Below, one piece after another: positions 8,585-18,148 of a stretch of 64,000 nucleotides of DNA. Numbering within the stretch: the first letter of the stretch is position 1; each line of letters begins with the position of its first letter. This DNA is from JAFECT01 sp964432415 (lineage in GTDB: Bacteria; Pseudomonadota; Alphaproteobacteria; Caulobacterales; Caulobacteraceae), in NCBI GenBank assembly GCA_964432415.1, contig CAYSNW010000011.1, positions 1 through 64,000 on the forward strand, read 5' to 3'. The position numbers were made by a program, and so were the translations under genes. The notes beneath the pieces were generated by a model. The model was not told the origin of the DNA. It ran no database searches and saw nothing but the letters and a program-made list of their open reading frames with translations.

Positions 8585-11323
8585 TCAGCCCCGACGCCAC
8601 CAGCCGCGCTTGGGCTGGACGGGCGGCGCCAGGATTTCAGCCGGATCCGGCTCGGTCGCGACCGGGTCGGGCGTCGGCTCGGGCGCTGACGCAACCACAG
8701 GCTCCGGCGCAGGCGCCGGCTCAGGGGCGGCCTCGACCTGGACCTCGGCCTTGGCCGCGGTCTTGCGACGCGAGGGACGCTTGGCCGCCGCGGGTTCCGG
8801 CTCCGGTTCCGGCTGGGGCTCCGGTTCTGAAACGGCTTCCGCAGGAATTTCCGGCGCGGCTTCGACGGCCGGCTTCCTGGTCCGCACACGGCGGCGCGCA
8901 GGCTGCGCCTCTTCGACGCCCGGGGGCGGCGTGTCGACCTCGGCCTCGACAGGCGGCGGCGCGACCTCGTTCGTGGTTTCGGTCACGCCCTCGTCCGTGC
9001 GGTGGCCGCCATCCCGATCGCGCCCACGATCACGACCGCGTCCGCGGCCCCGGCGGCGGCGTCCGCCGCCTTCCTCGCGCCCGGACCGTTCGGCGCGGGC
9101 TTCATTGTCCTCGCGGTCCTCGCGCGCGGCAACCGGCGCCTGGTCGGCGCGCGGCTCAGGTCGGGGGCCGCGGTCCTCGCGCGGCGCGGAGGCCAGTTCG
9201 ATCGGATCGAACCAGACGTAGGGGTCTTCCAGAGAGGGCGTGCGGCCGCGCACCCAGCCGTAAGGATCCCGCGCACGATCGTCCTCGCGCATCCGGCGGC
9301 CGCCTCTGCGGCCACGGCGACGCCGGCGCCGCGCGCCGTCCCAGTCACCGCCTTCGCCTTCGTCGCCGGCAGCCCGGGCTTCGCCGCCCTGGTCGTCGTC
9401 ACTGTCCTCGTCGTCGGAAGCCGGACGGGCTTCCGCGCCATCGCGCGCAGGACCCTCGTCTCGGCGTCCGCCGCGGCGACGCCGGCGGCGTCCGCGTCCG
9501 CGGCCATCGCCACGATCGCCTTCGCTACGCTCGCCCTCGTCACGGCCGCGATCGCGCGCCGACGTGTCCGAGACGTCCTCGTCTTCGTCTTCGCCCTCGT
9601 CGTCTTCTTCTTTGTCCTCTTCCTCGTCCTCGAGGCTGTCGTCGAAGTCGTCCTCGACCGTGTCGGGCTCGGCATAGTGGCGGGCGCCGCCACGGATCGG
9701 GCCGTCGATCTCGGGAACGGGAACGAGTTCTCCGGTCTCGGTGCGTTCGATCTGGTGGTCGGCCCGCGCCAGAGTGTCGTCGACCAGGACGGTGACGAAC
9801 AGGCCCATGCCCGCGTGCAGGCGCATCAGGAAGGGGCGCTTCTCATTGAGGATGTAGAGCGCCACCTCGCTGGGCACCCGGAGCGTCGCGGCCCCCGCGC
9901 CGCCGCGGGCGGCCTCCAGCTCGACGCCGCGCAGGGCCTGCAGCGCGCTGGACTCGACCGAGCGCATGCGCCCCGTCCCGTTGCAGTGCTCGCAGACGTG
10001 GGTGGTGCCCTCCAGCACGCCGGAGCGGCGGCGCTGGCGGCTGATCTCCATCAGGCCGAAGCCGGAGATCTTGCCCATCTGGATGCGGGCGCGGTCTTCG
10101 GCCAGGGCGTCCTTCAGCTTCTTCTCGACGGCGCGGTTGTTCTTGCCCTCGTCCATGTCGATGAAGTCGATGACGATCAGGCCGGCCAGGTCGCGCAGCC
10201 GCAGCTGACGGGCGGCCTCCTCGGCCGCCTCCATGTTGGTCTTCAGCGCCGTGGCCTCGACGTTGCGCTCCTTGGTGGCGCGCCCGGAGTTGACGTCGAC
10301 GGCGACCAGAGCCTCGGTCTGGTTGATCACCAGATAGCCGCCGGACTTCAGCGGCACGGTGGGCGAGTGAATCTGGGAGAGGAAGTCCTCGACCTTGTAC
10401 TTGACGAACAGCGGCGTCGGATCGCGGTAGGCCACGACCTTCTTGGCCTGGGACGGCATCAGCATGCGCATGAACTCGCGCGCGTCGCGGAAGCCCTGGT
10501 CGCCGTCGACGATCACCTCGTCGATGTCCTTGTCGAACATGTCGCGGATGGCGCGCTTTACGAGGTCTTCCTCCTCGTAGATCAGCGAGGGGGCGGAGGA
10601 CTTGAGCGTAGTCTCGCGGATGTTCTCCCACAGGCGCAGCAGGTACTCGTAGTCGCGCTTGATCTCCTGCTTGGTGCGCTTGGCGCCGGCCGTGCGCACG
10701 ATCAGCCCCATGCCCGGGGGCACGTCCAGGCTCTGGACGATGGTCTTCAGGCGCTTGCGGTCGGTGGCGGTGGTGATCTTGCGGCTGATGCCGCCGCCGC
10801 GCGCCGTGTTGGGCATGAGCACGCAGTAGCGGCCGGCCAGCGACAGGTAGGTGGTCAGGGCCGCGCCCTTGGTGCCGCGCTCTTCCTTGACGACCTGGAC
10901 CAGCAGGATCTGCCGGCGCTTGATCACTTCCTGGATCTTGTAGCGGCGCATCAGCCGCCGGCGCAGCTTCGCCTCCTCGCCGGAGACGCCCTCGTCGTCG
11001 TCGTGATCCTCGGCGTGGGCGTCGGCGATATCGTCCTCGGTGTCGGCCTCGGCCATGATGGCCTGACGGTCGGCGACCGGGATCTGGTAGTAGTCCGGAT
11101 GGATTTCATTGAAGGCGAGGAAACCGTGACGGTTCCCGCCGTATTCGATGAAAGCAGCCTGGAGACTGGGTTCGACCCGAGTCACCTTGGCCAGATAGAT
11201 ATTGCCCCGGAGCTGCTTCTTGGCGCGGCTCTCGAAGTCGAATTCCTCAACCCGGTGGCCGTCCACCACGGCGACGCGGGTTTCTTCCGCGTGCGCCGCA
11301 TCGATCAACATATGCTTGGTCAT
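8585..11323 (-). CDS. rne: Ribonuclease E
   Basis: The product has 912 residues. The catalytic half holds an S1 domain interrupted by an acidic insert, the 5' sensor, and the DNase I-like site with VAVDVNSGR and IDFIDMDEG, whose Asp residues bind the catalytic metal. The Zn-link CEHCNGTGRMRS follows. From about residue 560 the tail is disordered: acidic runs, then Arg/Gly blocks of RNA-binding type, then Pro/Glu. It ends RGWWRRG, the motif shown in Caulobacter to bind PNPase through the two tryptophans. I start at the ATG of MTKHMLIDAAHAEETR, the standard family start, rather than 32 codons upstream. RNase E nucleates the RNA degradosome. Confidence 0.97.
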   Translation of the reverse strand: MTKHMLIDAAHAEETRVAVVDGHRVEEFDFESRAKKQLRGNIYLAKVTRVEPSLQAAFIEYGGNRHGFLAFNEIHPDYYQIPVADRQAIMAEADTEDDIADAHAEDHDDDEGVSGEEAKLRRRLMRRYKIQEVIKRRQILLVQVVKEERGTKGAALTTYLSLAGRYCVLMPNTARGGGISRKITTATDRKRLKTIVQSLDVPPGMGLIVRTAGAKRTKQEIKRDYEYLLRLWENIRETTLKSSAPSLIYEEEDLVKRAIRDMFDKDIDEVIVDGDQGFRDAREFMRMLMPSQAKKVVAYRDPTPLFVKYKVEDFLSQIHSPTVPLKSGGYLVINQTEALVAVDVNSGRATKERNVEATALKTNMEAAEEAARQLRLRDLAGLIVIDFIDMDEGKNNRAVEKKLKDALAEDRARIQMGKISGFGLMEISRQRRRSGVLEGTTHVCEHCNGTGRMRSVESSALQALRGVELEAARGGAGAATLRVPSEVALYILNEKRPFLMRLHAGMGLFVTVLVDDTLARADHQIERTETGELVPVPEIDGPIRGGARHYAEPDTVEDDFDDSLEDEEEDKEEDDEGEDEDEDVSDTSARDRGRDEGERSEGDRGDGRGRGRRRRRRGGRRDEGPARDGAEARPASDDEDSDDDQGGEARAAGDEGEGGDWDGARRRRRRGRRGGRRMREDDRARDPYGWVRGRTPSLEDPYVWFDPIELASAPREDRGPRPEPRADQAPVAAREDREDNEARAERSGREEGGGRRRRGRGRGRDRGRDRDGGHRTDEGVTETTNEVAPPPVEAEVDTPPPGVEEAQPARRRVRTRKPAVEAAPEIPAEAVSEPEPQPEPEPEPAAAKRPSRRKTAAKAEVQVEAAPEPAPAPEPVVASAPEPTPDPVATEPDPAEILAPPVQPKRGWWRRG

Positions 11324-11721
11324 AAAGACAATCTCCGCGGCGCGCTGCGAGCCCGCAGGCCGGGCGCCGGTGCTGTTGGATGGCGCGCGCGGATACGTCC
11401 CGGCCGCTTTGGGCGGCATGGTCGGCGAAGAGCCGGTGTGGGACGGGTGCGACGCAGCCCATTGAGACAGTTTCCTTGTCCGCGCGGCTTGTCGCGCGGG
11501 GGCGGTAGGCGTCGGACTACTCGTATCGAGGAGGGAACGACGCTGAAGTCGCTCGCGCTCACGGGGGCGTTTGGAGGCCTCGTCCGGACGCGTGCGGCGC
11601 GAATGTGCCCCAGTGCGGGCGCCAAAAGCAAGCGATGCGAAGATTGACGCGGGATTAACCCATTTACGCGCCTATTCGGAGATCGAATTCCTGGGGTTCA
11701 GAACGAGCGGGAGCCCGGCCG
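11324..11721. other. Intergenic region between rne and amiC
   Basis: This 398-bp stretch separates the divergent rne and amiC genes and must hold both promoters and the rne leader. The one structure I can see is a GC-rich hairpin with 7-bp arms at 11480-11486 and 11493-11499 (loop GCTTGT), which lies in the rne leader if transcription begins beyond it. RNase E genes are often autoregulated through a structured leader, so the hairpin is a candidate, not a demonstrated element. I see no convincing small gene here. Confidence 0.4.
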
Positions 11722-12963
11722 ATGGCCGAACGCGTAAAGGGCTGGTGGCGGCGATGGGCGCTGTGGACGGCGGTGGTCCCGGCCCTGCTGGCCGTGGTCG
11801 TGCTCGGCGTGTTCGCCAGCCAGGGCCGCGCCTCGCCCAAGGGCCTGATCAAGGTGCGGCTGGGCGGTGACCGCAACCAGACGCGCGTGGTCGTCGATCT
11901 CGCCCGTTCGGTGCGGGGCCAGCTGATCCCGACCGACGCTGCGTCCGGCAGCGTCGTGATCACCTTGCCGGGCGTCGATTCCGGCGGCGACCTGAGCGGG
12001 CAGGGCGCGGGCCTGGTGCGCAGCTGGGCCGTGGACCAGGTCGCCGGCGCCGCGCGGCTGCGCCTGACCCTGAACCGCCAGGCCGAGGTTCGCCGGCGCT
12101 TCCTGCTGCCGCCCGGCGATGGGGTCGCCGTCTATCGTTATGTCATCGACCTTGAGGCGCGTCAGGGCGCCGCCGACATCGGGCCGCCCGATCCGAAACC
12201 GGCCGTGATTTCCGCACCGATTCAGACTCTGACCTCGACGGTGTCGCCCCGTCCGTCCGCCCGCGCCGGCAAGCGGCTGGTGGTGATCGACGCCGGCCAC
12301 GGCGGCCATGATCCGGGCGCCACGGGGGTCAGCACGCACGAAAAGCTGGTCACGCTGGCCGCAGCCAAGGCGCTGAAGGAGCGGCTGGAGCGCACCGGCC
12401 GCTACCGGGTGGTCATGACCCGGGCCTCGGACGTCTACATTCCGCTCGACAAGCGGGTGGGCGTGGCGCGCAAGGCCGGCGCCGACCTGTTCATCTCGCT
12501 GCACGCCGACGCGGGATCCGACCCGTCGCTGCGCGGCGCCAGCGTCTACACCCTGTCCGAGCACGGCGCCGACCGTGCGGCCCGGAAAGTCATGCGTGGC
12601 GACGACTGGTTTCGCGACGTCAGCCTGCCGGGGCGCGATCCGGCGGTGGACCGCATCCTGCTCGACCTGACCCAGCGGGCGACCACCAACCGCTCTTCGG
12701 CCTTCGCGCGCGTGCTGCTCCAGCGCCTGGACGAGGACACCACCCTGCTGCAGCGCAGCCACCGCGACGCCGGCTTCGCCGTGCTGCTGGCTCCCGACGT
12801 GCCGGCGGTTCTGTTCGAGATGGGCTTCATCACCAACCCGCAGGACGAGGCGGCGCTCAGCGACCCGGTGCGCCGCGGACGACTGATGGACGCGGTCGCC
12901 CGCGCCGTGGACGACTACTTCGACCGCGCCCAGGGTTTCAGCACCGCAAGCGCGGCGCCCTGA
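11722..12963 (+). CDS. amiC: N-acetylmuramoyl-L-alanine amidase (AmiC type)
   Basis: The protein of 413 residues has an N-terminal membrane or signal segment (about residues 13-33), an AMIN domain (about 38-150, with GGDRNQTRVVVDL), a linker, and an Amidase_3 zinc domain from about residue 190. Zinc ligands fall in DAGHGGHDPG, THEKLV and SLHADAG, and the catalytic Glu is in LFEMGFITN. It cleaves the amide between MurNAc and the stem peptide during septal splitting and is normally switched on by LytM-domain activators. The next conserved gene downstream is PBP1A, so murein hydrolysis and synthesis genes are clustered. The ATG has a GGGAG ribosome site 9 bases upstream. Confidence 0.93.
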   Translation: MAERVKGWWRRWALWTAVVPALLAVVVLGVFASQGRASPKGLIKVRLGGDRNQTRVVVDLARSVRGQLIPTDAASGSVVITLPGVDSGGDLSGQGAGLVRSWAVDQVAGAARLRLTLNRQAEVRRRFLLPPGDGVAVYRYVIDLEARQGAADIGPPDPKPAVISAPIQTLTSTVSPRPSARAGKRLVVIDAGHGGHDPGATGVSTHEKLVTLAAAKALKERLERTGRYRVVMTRASDVYIPLDKRVGVARKAGADLFISLHADAGSDPSLRGASVYTLSEHGADRAARKVMRGDDWFRDVSLPGRDPAVDRILLDLTQRATTNRSSAFARVLLQRLDEDTTLLQRSHRDAGFAVLLAPDVPAVLFEMGFITNPQDEAALSDPVRRGRLMDAVARAVDDYFDRAQGFSTASAAP

Positions 12964-13012
12964 GGTTGCGGCCGCCCGGCGCCCGTGGTTCGCTGCGGGA
13001 CGGGAGGCGCCT

Positions 13013-13810
13013 GTGAAAGCCCTGATCTGGATTGCCGTCGCGTTCTTCAGCCTCGCCGGTTCGGCGTGGGCCGTGCCGCGTACGGTGACGATCGCCCAGC
13101 TTCGTGCCCATCCGTGGCGATACGCCGAACAACAGGTGCGGGTGCGCGGCCAGATCAATCAGTGCTGGCGCTGGTCCTGCGACATCTGCCCTGAAGGGAT
13201 GACGCCGGAGACCTATGACCCCGGCCAGTGTCTTGGAATTCGCTTTGGCCTGTTCGAGCCGGGACGCTCCGAAGCACGCGACGGTCTGGCCATTGAAGCA
13301 GCCTACCGCTGGACCGTCATTACGATCTCAGCCCACTTCCATCCCGATTGCCTTGCCTCATACCAGACGCATCTTTCACGACGTCGAGGAGGTCAGGAGG
13401 TGGAAGAAGTGGTCTGCATGGACAGGGTGAGTCACCTAAGGCAGGCGCGGGTTCTGGCCTTCCACAGCCGCAAGACCGACCGCACGGGGCTGCACAACCG
13501 CGACAAGGGAGACCGGCTTCACGTCGCTACCGGCGCAGATGAAGTGGCGATGCTCGAGGCCTTTGGCAGGGAGTGGCCGTCCGGCGTGCTGGAGAAGCGC
13601 GAACGAGTGGCCCTCATTCAGGACAAGCCGAGTGTTTTCAATTCGGTCCAGCGCGAGGGTTACATTTGCGAGTGTCTGAAGGAGACAAGCTGCGGCGAGC
13701 TCTGGCCGCAATGGAACGTAGCGCCCCTGGTCGGGCTCGCCGCGTCCCCCGCTCCGTATGACTGCTACAATATGCTTGAGTGGGACAACCGCTGGCGCTT
13801 GCTGCCGTAA
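13013..13810 (+). CDS. Exported cysteine-rich hypothetical protein
   Basis: The protein of 265 residues begins at a GTG preceded by GGGAGGC and has a clear signal peptide ending SAWA. The mature N-terminus, with LRAHPWRYAEQQVRVRGQI, resembles the first strands of an OB-like fold. The rest is not recognised. About ten cysteines are spread through the mature chain (for instance CWRWSCDIC, ICEC, SC and DC), unusual for its neighbours and suggesting disulfides. Base composition is visibly less GC-rich than in the flanking genes, a possible sign of transfer or relaxed selection. It sits between amiC and PBP1A on the same strand. Confidence 0.7.
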   Translation: MKALIWIAVAFFSLAGSAWAVPRTVTIAQLRAHPWRYAEQQVRVRGQINQCWRWSCDICPEGMTPETYDPGQCLGIRFGLFEPGRSEARDGLAIEAAYRWTVITISAHFHPDCLASYQTHLSRRRGGQEVEEVVCMDRVSHLRQARVLAFHSRKTDRTGLHNRDKGDRLHVATGADEVAMLEAFGREWPSGVLEKRERVALIQDKPSVFNSVQREGYICECLKETSCGELWPQWNVAPLVGLAASPAPYDCYNMLEWDNRWRLLP

Positions 13811-13880
13811 AGCATCTCCCGCGACCCCCTGCGCCTTTGCCTTCGGTCCCGCGACTCGCTAAGACCGGGCGGGGGCGGGT

Positions 13881-16313
13881 GTGCCTCGGAGGACGGGCGT
13901 TTTGAGGTCTGCCGAACGGTGGTTCGCTCTGGCGGGCGTGGCGGTGTTGAGCGCGGTGGCGGTGGCCGGTTTCGCGCTGGCGATCTATGCCGCCTGGCTG
14001 TTCCATGACCTGCCCGACGCGGCCGAACTGCACGACTATCGCCCGCCGACCGCCACGCGCGTGTTCGCCTGGGACGGCACCCTGATCGGTGAGTTCTCGA
14101 CCGAGCGCCGTATCTTCACGCCCTATGACCAGATCCCGTCCGTGGTGGTGGAGGCCTTCCTCGCCGCCGAGGACAAGAACTTCTTCCAGCACGGCGGCAT
14201 CGACGTGGGCGGCATGGGCCGCGCCATGGCCAAGAACGCCATGAATGTGGTGCGCGGACGCAGGCTCGAGGGTGGCTCGACCATCACCCAGCAGGTGGCC
14301 AAGAACGTGCTGCTGAACCGCAAGCAGACGGTCGGCCGCAAGCTCAAGGAAGCCATCCTGGCCCGGCGCCTGGAGGCCAACCTCGACAAGGAACAGATCC
14401 TCGAACTGTACCTGAACGAAATCTTCCTGGGCTACCGCTCCTATGGCGTCGCCTCGGCGGCGTTCAACTATTTCGGCAAGCCTCTGGACCAGCTGACCGT
14501 GGCGGAAGCCGCCTACCTGGCCGCCCTGCCCAAGGGGCCGAACAACTACCACCCGATCAAGCGCAAGGCGCAGGCGATCGCGCGCCGCAACTGGATCATC
14601 GGCCAGATGCTCGAGCAGCGCTGGGTGACGCGCGAACAGGCCGACGCGGCGATGAAGGAGGACCTGAAGGTCAACCTCGCGCCGGAGCGCGCCCGCTACA
14701 AGGACGCGGACTTCTTCGTCGAGGAGGTGCGTCGCCGCGCCCTGCTGATGCCGGGCCTGGCGGAAAAGGTGACCGAGGGCGGCTACTACATCCGCACGAC
14801 CCTCGATCCGAAGCTGCAGACCACCGCGCGGATCGCGCTGATGAAAGGTCTGGAGAACTACGACCGCCGTCACGGCTGGCGCGGCGCCTGGGGCCACGTC
14901 GATTTCGCACCGGGCTGGGAAAAGCTGGCGCTGGCCAAGACCCCGCCCTCGGAACGCCGGGACTGGCGCGCGGCGGTGGTGGAGAGCACGGCCGGCGGCG
15001 TCCGCGTGCGCCTGGCCAACGGCGGCGGGGGTATGCTCGACGTCGCCGACGTCGCCTGGGCGCGGGCCGGCAAGGGCCTGAACTCGGGCGACCTGATCTT
15101 CGTCGAACCCAATGGATCGGGCGGGTACAAGCTCAAGCAGATTCCGGCGGTCAACGGCGCCCTGGTGGCGGTCGATCCCTGGACGGGCCGGGTGGTGGCC
15201 ATGGTCGGGGGCTACAGCTTCTCGGTCTCGAGCTTCAACCGCGCCACCCAGGCGATGCGCCAGCCGGGCTCGGCCTTCAAGCCCTTCGTCTACGCCACGG
15301 CCCTGGAGAGCGGGAAGTTCACCCCCGCCAGCATCATCCTGGATGCGCCCATCAGCCTGACCGGCGCCAACGGCCAGACATGGTCGCCTGAGAACTACGA
15401 GGGCGGCTCGCTCGGACCCCAGCCGATGCGCATCGGCCTGGTGCTGTCGCGCAACCAGATGACCGTGCGCCTGGCCCAGCAGGTCGGCATGAAGCCGATC
15501 GTGGAGAACGCCAAGAAGTTCGGCATCGTCGACGACATGGCGCCGGTGCTGGCCATGGCGCTGGGGGCCGGGGAGACCACGCCCTACCGCCTGACCTCGG
15601 CCTATTCGATGTTCGTCAATGGCGGGCGCAAGGTCACGCCGCACCTGATTGAGCTGGTGCAGGACCGCGATGGCAAGCTGGCCTATCGCGCCGATCCGCG
15701 CCGCTGCCCGACCTGCACGCGCGGCTTCGGTGGCGAGGACAGCCCCCGGGTGACCATGCCCGGCGAGGAGGTGATGGATCCGATCACCGCCTACCAGATC
15801 AATTCCATGCTGCAGGGCGTGGTCCAGCGCGGCACGGCCGCGGCCGCCCGCTCGGTTGGCCGGCCGCTCGGCGGCAAGACCGGCACCACCAACGACTATC
15901 GCTCGGCCTGGTTCGTCGGCTTCTCGCCGGACATGGTGGTGGGCGTGTTCGTCGGCTTCGACGACAACCGCTCGCTGGGATCGAAGGAGACCGGCGCGGT
16001 CGATGCGGTGCCGATCTTCATCGACTTCATGACCGAAGCGACCAAGGGCAAGCCGGTGCTCGACTTCAAGAAGCCAAAGGACGCCCGCTTCGTGGTCGTC
16101 CATGGCTACGAGGAGGCCTTCAAGCCCGGCACCGAGCCGCACGGCGACGCGGCGCCGCTGGACGCGGTGAGCGGGCCCCAGGCCTATACGGACGTGTGGA
16201 AGAACGGCGCTGTGACCGGCGCCAGCAACGCCGCCGGCGCGGTCAAGCCGACGACGCCGCCGCCCCCGCCGCCCAAGAAGAAGACCCCGGAAGACCTCCA
16301 GGGCCTGTACTGA
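13881..16313 (+). CDS. mrcA: Penicillin-binding protein 1A, bifunctional transglycosylase/transpeptidase
   Basis: The product has 810 residues: a short cytoplasmic tail, one transmembrane helix (about 15-40), a GT51 glycosyltransferase domain with EDKNFFQHGG and GGSTITQQVAKN, an OB-like insert, and a transpeptidase domain with the active serine in PGSAFKPF, SRN as the SxN motif and KTGTT. It polymerises and cross-links peptidoglycan at the inner membrane. It ends in a Pro/Lys-rich tail. The start is uncertain: I use the GTG at 13881, but a TTG 21 bases downstream, just before RSAERWF, is also possible. Confidence 0.93.
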   Translation: MPRRTGVLRSAERWFALAGVAVLSAVAVAGFALAIYAAWLFHDLPDAAELHDYRPPTATRVFAWDGTLIGEFSTERRIFTPYDQIPSVVVEAFLAAEDKNFFQHGGIDVGGMGRAMAKNAMNVVRGRRLEGGSTITQQVAKNVLLNRKQTVGRKLKEAILARRLEANLDKEQILELYLNEIFLGYRSYGVASAAFNYFGKPLDQLTVAEAAYLAALPKGPNNYHPIKRKAQAIARRNWIIGQMLEQRWVTREQADAAMKEDLKVNLAPERARYKDADFFVEEVRRRALLMPGLAEKVTEGGYYIRTTLDPKLQTTARIALMKGLENYDRRHGWRGAWGHVDFAPGWEKLALAKTPPSERRDWRAAVVESTAGGVRVRLANGGGGMLDVADVAWARAGKGLNSGDLIFVEPNGSGGYKLKQIPAVNGALVAVDPWTGRVVAMVGGYSFSVSSFNRATQAMRQPGSAFKPFVYATALESGKFTPASIILDAPISLTGANGQTWSPENYEGGSLGPQPMRIGLVLSRNQMTVRLAQQVGMKPIVENAKKFGIVDDMAPVLAMALGAGETTPYRLTSAYSMFVNGGRKVTPHLIELVQDRDGKLAYRADPRRCPTCTRGFGGEDSPRVTMPGEEVMDPITAYQINSMLQGVVQRGTAAAARSVGRPLGGKTGTTNDYRSAWFVGFSPDMVVGVFVGFDDNRSLGSKETGAVDAVPIFIDFMTEATKGKPVLDFKKPKDARFVVVHGYEEAFKPGTEPHGDAAPLDAVSGPQAYTDVWKNGAVTGASNAAGAVKPTTPPPPPPKKKTPEDLQGLY

Positions 16314-16394
16314 ACCCCATGCATTGCGAAGGCCGCCGATCGCCGCTATGTCCCGCGGCCCGGCGCGCCCGTCGTCGGATCAGGAGTTGATCGA

Positions 16395-17517
16395 ATGAGA
16401 CCGGATGTCGAGGCCATGGCGGCCGACATCGAGCAGTCCGTGGGACTGCTCAGGAGGCGTCTTTGACTGGGATCCCGCGCTTAGACGACTGGATGAGCTG
16501 AACGCCCGGGTCGAGGATCCGACCCTGTGGGACCGCCCCGCCGACGCCCAGGCGGTGATGCGCGAGCGCACCGGCCTGCAAACCCGCGTGGACACGGTCC
16601 GCGCGCTCGAAGGCGAGCTGGCCGACGCCGTGGGCTATGCCGAGATGGCGGACGAGGAAGGCGACGAAGCCTCGCTCGAGGAGGCCCGGGCCCAGCTGCG
16701 CGCGCTAAAGGAGCGCGCCGCCCGCGCCGAACTGGAAGCGCTGCTCTCGGGCGAGGCGGACAGCAACGACGCCTATGTGGAAATCAACTCCGGCGCCGGG
16801 GGCACGGAGTCCGCCGACTGGGCCAACATGCTGCTGCGCATGTACAGCCGCTGGGCGGGCCAGCACGGCTATCAGGTCGAGCTGGTGGAAGAGACCGCCG
16901 GCGAAACCGCGGGGATCAAGTCCGCCACCATCCAGGTCAAGGGCCCCAACGCCTACGGCTGGCTGAAGAGCGAGTCCGGGGTGCACCGTCTGGTGCGCAT
17001 TTCACCCTACGATTCCAGCGCCCGGCGCCACACGTCCTTCGCCTCGGTCTGGGTCTATCCGGTGGTGGACGACACCATCGTCATCGAGATCAACCCGGCC
17101 GACGTGCGCACCGACACCTACCGGGCGTCCGGCTCGGGCGGCCAGCACGTCAACAAGACCGACAGCGCCATTCGCCTGACTCACATCCCGACCAATACGG
17201 TGGTGGCCTGCCAGGCCGGCCGCTCCCAGCATCAGAACCGGGACGAGGCGTGGAAGATGCTGCGCGCGCGCCTGTACGAGCTGGAGCTGCAGAAGCGCGA
17301 GGCCGAGGCTCAGGCCCAGGAAGACCTGAAGACTGATATCGGCTGGGGCCACCAGATCCGCTCCTACGTCCTGCAGCCCTACCAGATGGTCAAGGATCTG
17401 CGCACCAACGTGGAGACCTCCGACACGGCGGGGGTGCTCGACGGCGACCTGGACGCCTTCATGGGCGCGGCCCTGGCCCAGCGCGTGGGCGCCACCCGCG
17501 ACGCCGAACCAACCTGA
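16395..17517 (+). CDS. prfB: Peptide chain release factor 2, expressed through a programmed +1 frameshift
   Basis: A 23-codon first frame from the ATG at 16395 ends at an in-frame TGA (16464-16466). Reading resumes in the +1 frame at GAC 16465 and continues to 17517, giving about 373 residues. The shift site is CTT TGA C with an AGGAGG three bases before CTT, the arrangement used by E. coli prfB to sense RF2 supply. The protein has the GGQ motif that triggers peptide release (SGSGGQHVNKT). The stop-recognition tripeptide reads SPY where E. coli has SPF. RF2 recognises UGA and UAA. It is convergent with bacA. Confidence 0.96.
16452..16467 (+). promoter_or_regulatory. prfB programmed frameshift element
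   Basis: An internal Shine-Dalgarno AGGAGG (16452-16457), the spacer CGT, the slippery CTT (16461-16463), the in-frame stop TGA (16464-16466) and a following C reproduce the canonical RF2 autoregulatory site. When RF2 is scarce, the ribosome pauses at TGA and slips one base forward. Confidence 0.95.
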
Positions 17518-17541
17518 TCCTGGCGATCGGCCCAAACGACA

Positions 17542-17569
17542 ACGGCCGGCGGAGCGATCCGCCGGCCGT
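17542..17569. terminator. Hairpin terminator between convergent prfB and bacA
   Basis: A perfect 12-bp inverted repeat (arms 17542-17553 and 17558-17569, loop GCGA) lies 24 bp after the prfB stop and 27 bp before the end of the bactofilin gene. There is no strong T run on either side, so it may act as a bidirectional, partly Rho-dependent terminator or a 3' stabiliser. Confidence 0.6.
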
Positions 17570-17596
17570 CTGCTTGTGCGTCGCCTGGAACCAGCC

Positions 17597-18148
17597 TCAG
17601 CCCGCGGGCTTGAGCTCGATCAGCTGGCCCGCGTCGGGCGCCGGGGCCGGAGCGGGCTGCGAATAGGCGGGGGTGGAGAAGCCGACGCTCGGCTGCGGCG
17701 CGGCGGGCGCGGCGCCCGGACGGCCCTGCAGGCAGCGGCCCTGGAAGTAGGCGCCCACGTCGATCGACAGCTGTTCGTGGCTGATGTCGCCGTCCACATA
17801 GGCGGTGGACATGAGCTTGACCTGCTTGCCGTTGACCGCGCCGACGATGCGGCCGCGGACCTCGACGTAGTCGGCCTGGACGCCGCCTTCGATGTTGCCG
17901 GTCTCGCCCACGATCAGGCGGCCCACCTTGATGTCGCCGCGCACGGTGCCGTCGATGTGCAGGTCGCCGGCGCCGGAGACATTGCCTTCGAACACAAGGT
18001 CGGCCGAAAGCAGCGAGGACGACTTGCCGGGAACCGAGGAGCGCACGGGCGCGGCCTGGGCGGCTTGCGGAGCCCGCAGGTCGGGCAGGTCGGCAGGGAC
18101 CTGAACCGGGGGGGTGTCCTGGCGGGTGGGCTTAGTTTTGCTGAACAT
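17597..18148 (-). CDS. bacA: Bactofilin cytoskeletal protein
   Basis: The protein of 183 residues has a bactofilin (DUF583) core from about residue 48 to 140, made of repeating beta-helix turns such as GNVSGAGDLHIDGTVRGDI, flanked by disordered Pro/Ala-rich ends. Bactofilins polymerise without nucleotide and act as membrane-associated scaffolds. In Caulobacter BacA and BacB localise to the stalked pole and recruit the murein synthase PbpC. The start codon lies inside the 3' end of the M23 peptidase gene (17-bp overlap), so the two are translationally coupled. Confidence 0.93.
   Translation of the reverse strand: MFSKTKPTRQDTPPVQVPADLPDLRAPQAAQAAPVRSSVPGKSSSLLSADLVFEGNVSGAGDLHIDGTVRGDIKVGRLIVGETGNIEGGVQADYVEVRGRIVGAVNGKQVKLMSTAYVDGDISHEQLSIDVGAYFQGRCLQGRPGAAPAAPQPSVGFSTPAYSQPAPAPAPDAGQLIELKPAG

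Noticed and set aside
9002..11647. An 881-codon open frame antisense to rne, and similar long antisense frames opposite PBP1A (13638-16142), valS (33440-35920), ppdK (60940-62823) and the AsmA-like gene
   Set aside because: They mirror strongly third-position GC-biased genes, have no recognisable domains, and are low in complexity. The sense frames are full-length conserved proteins.
16395..16466. Broken prfB or sequencing error from the early in-frame TGA
   Set aside because: The stop sits exactly in the known RF2 frameshift context, with a correctly spaced internal Shine-Dalgarno, so it is regulatory.
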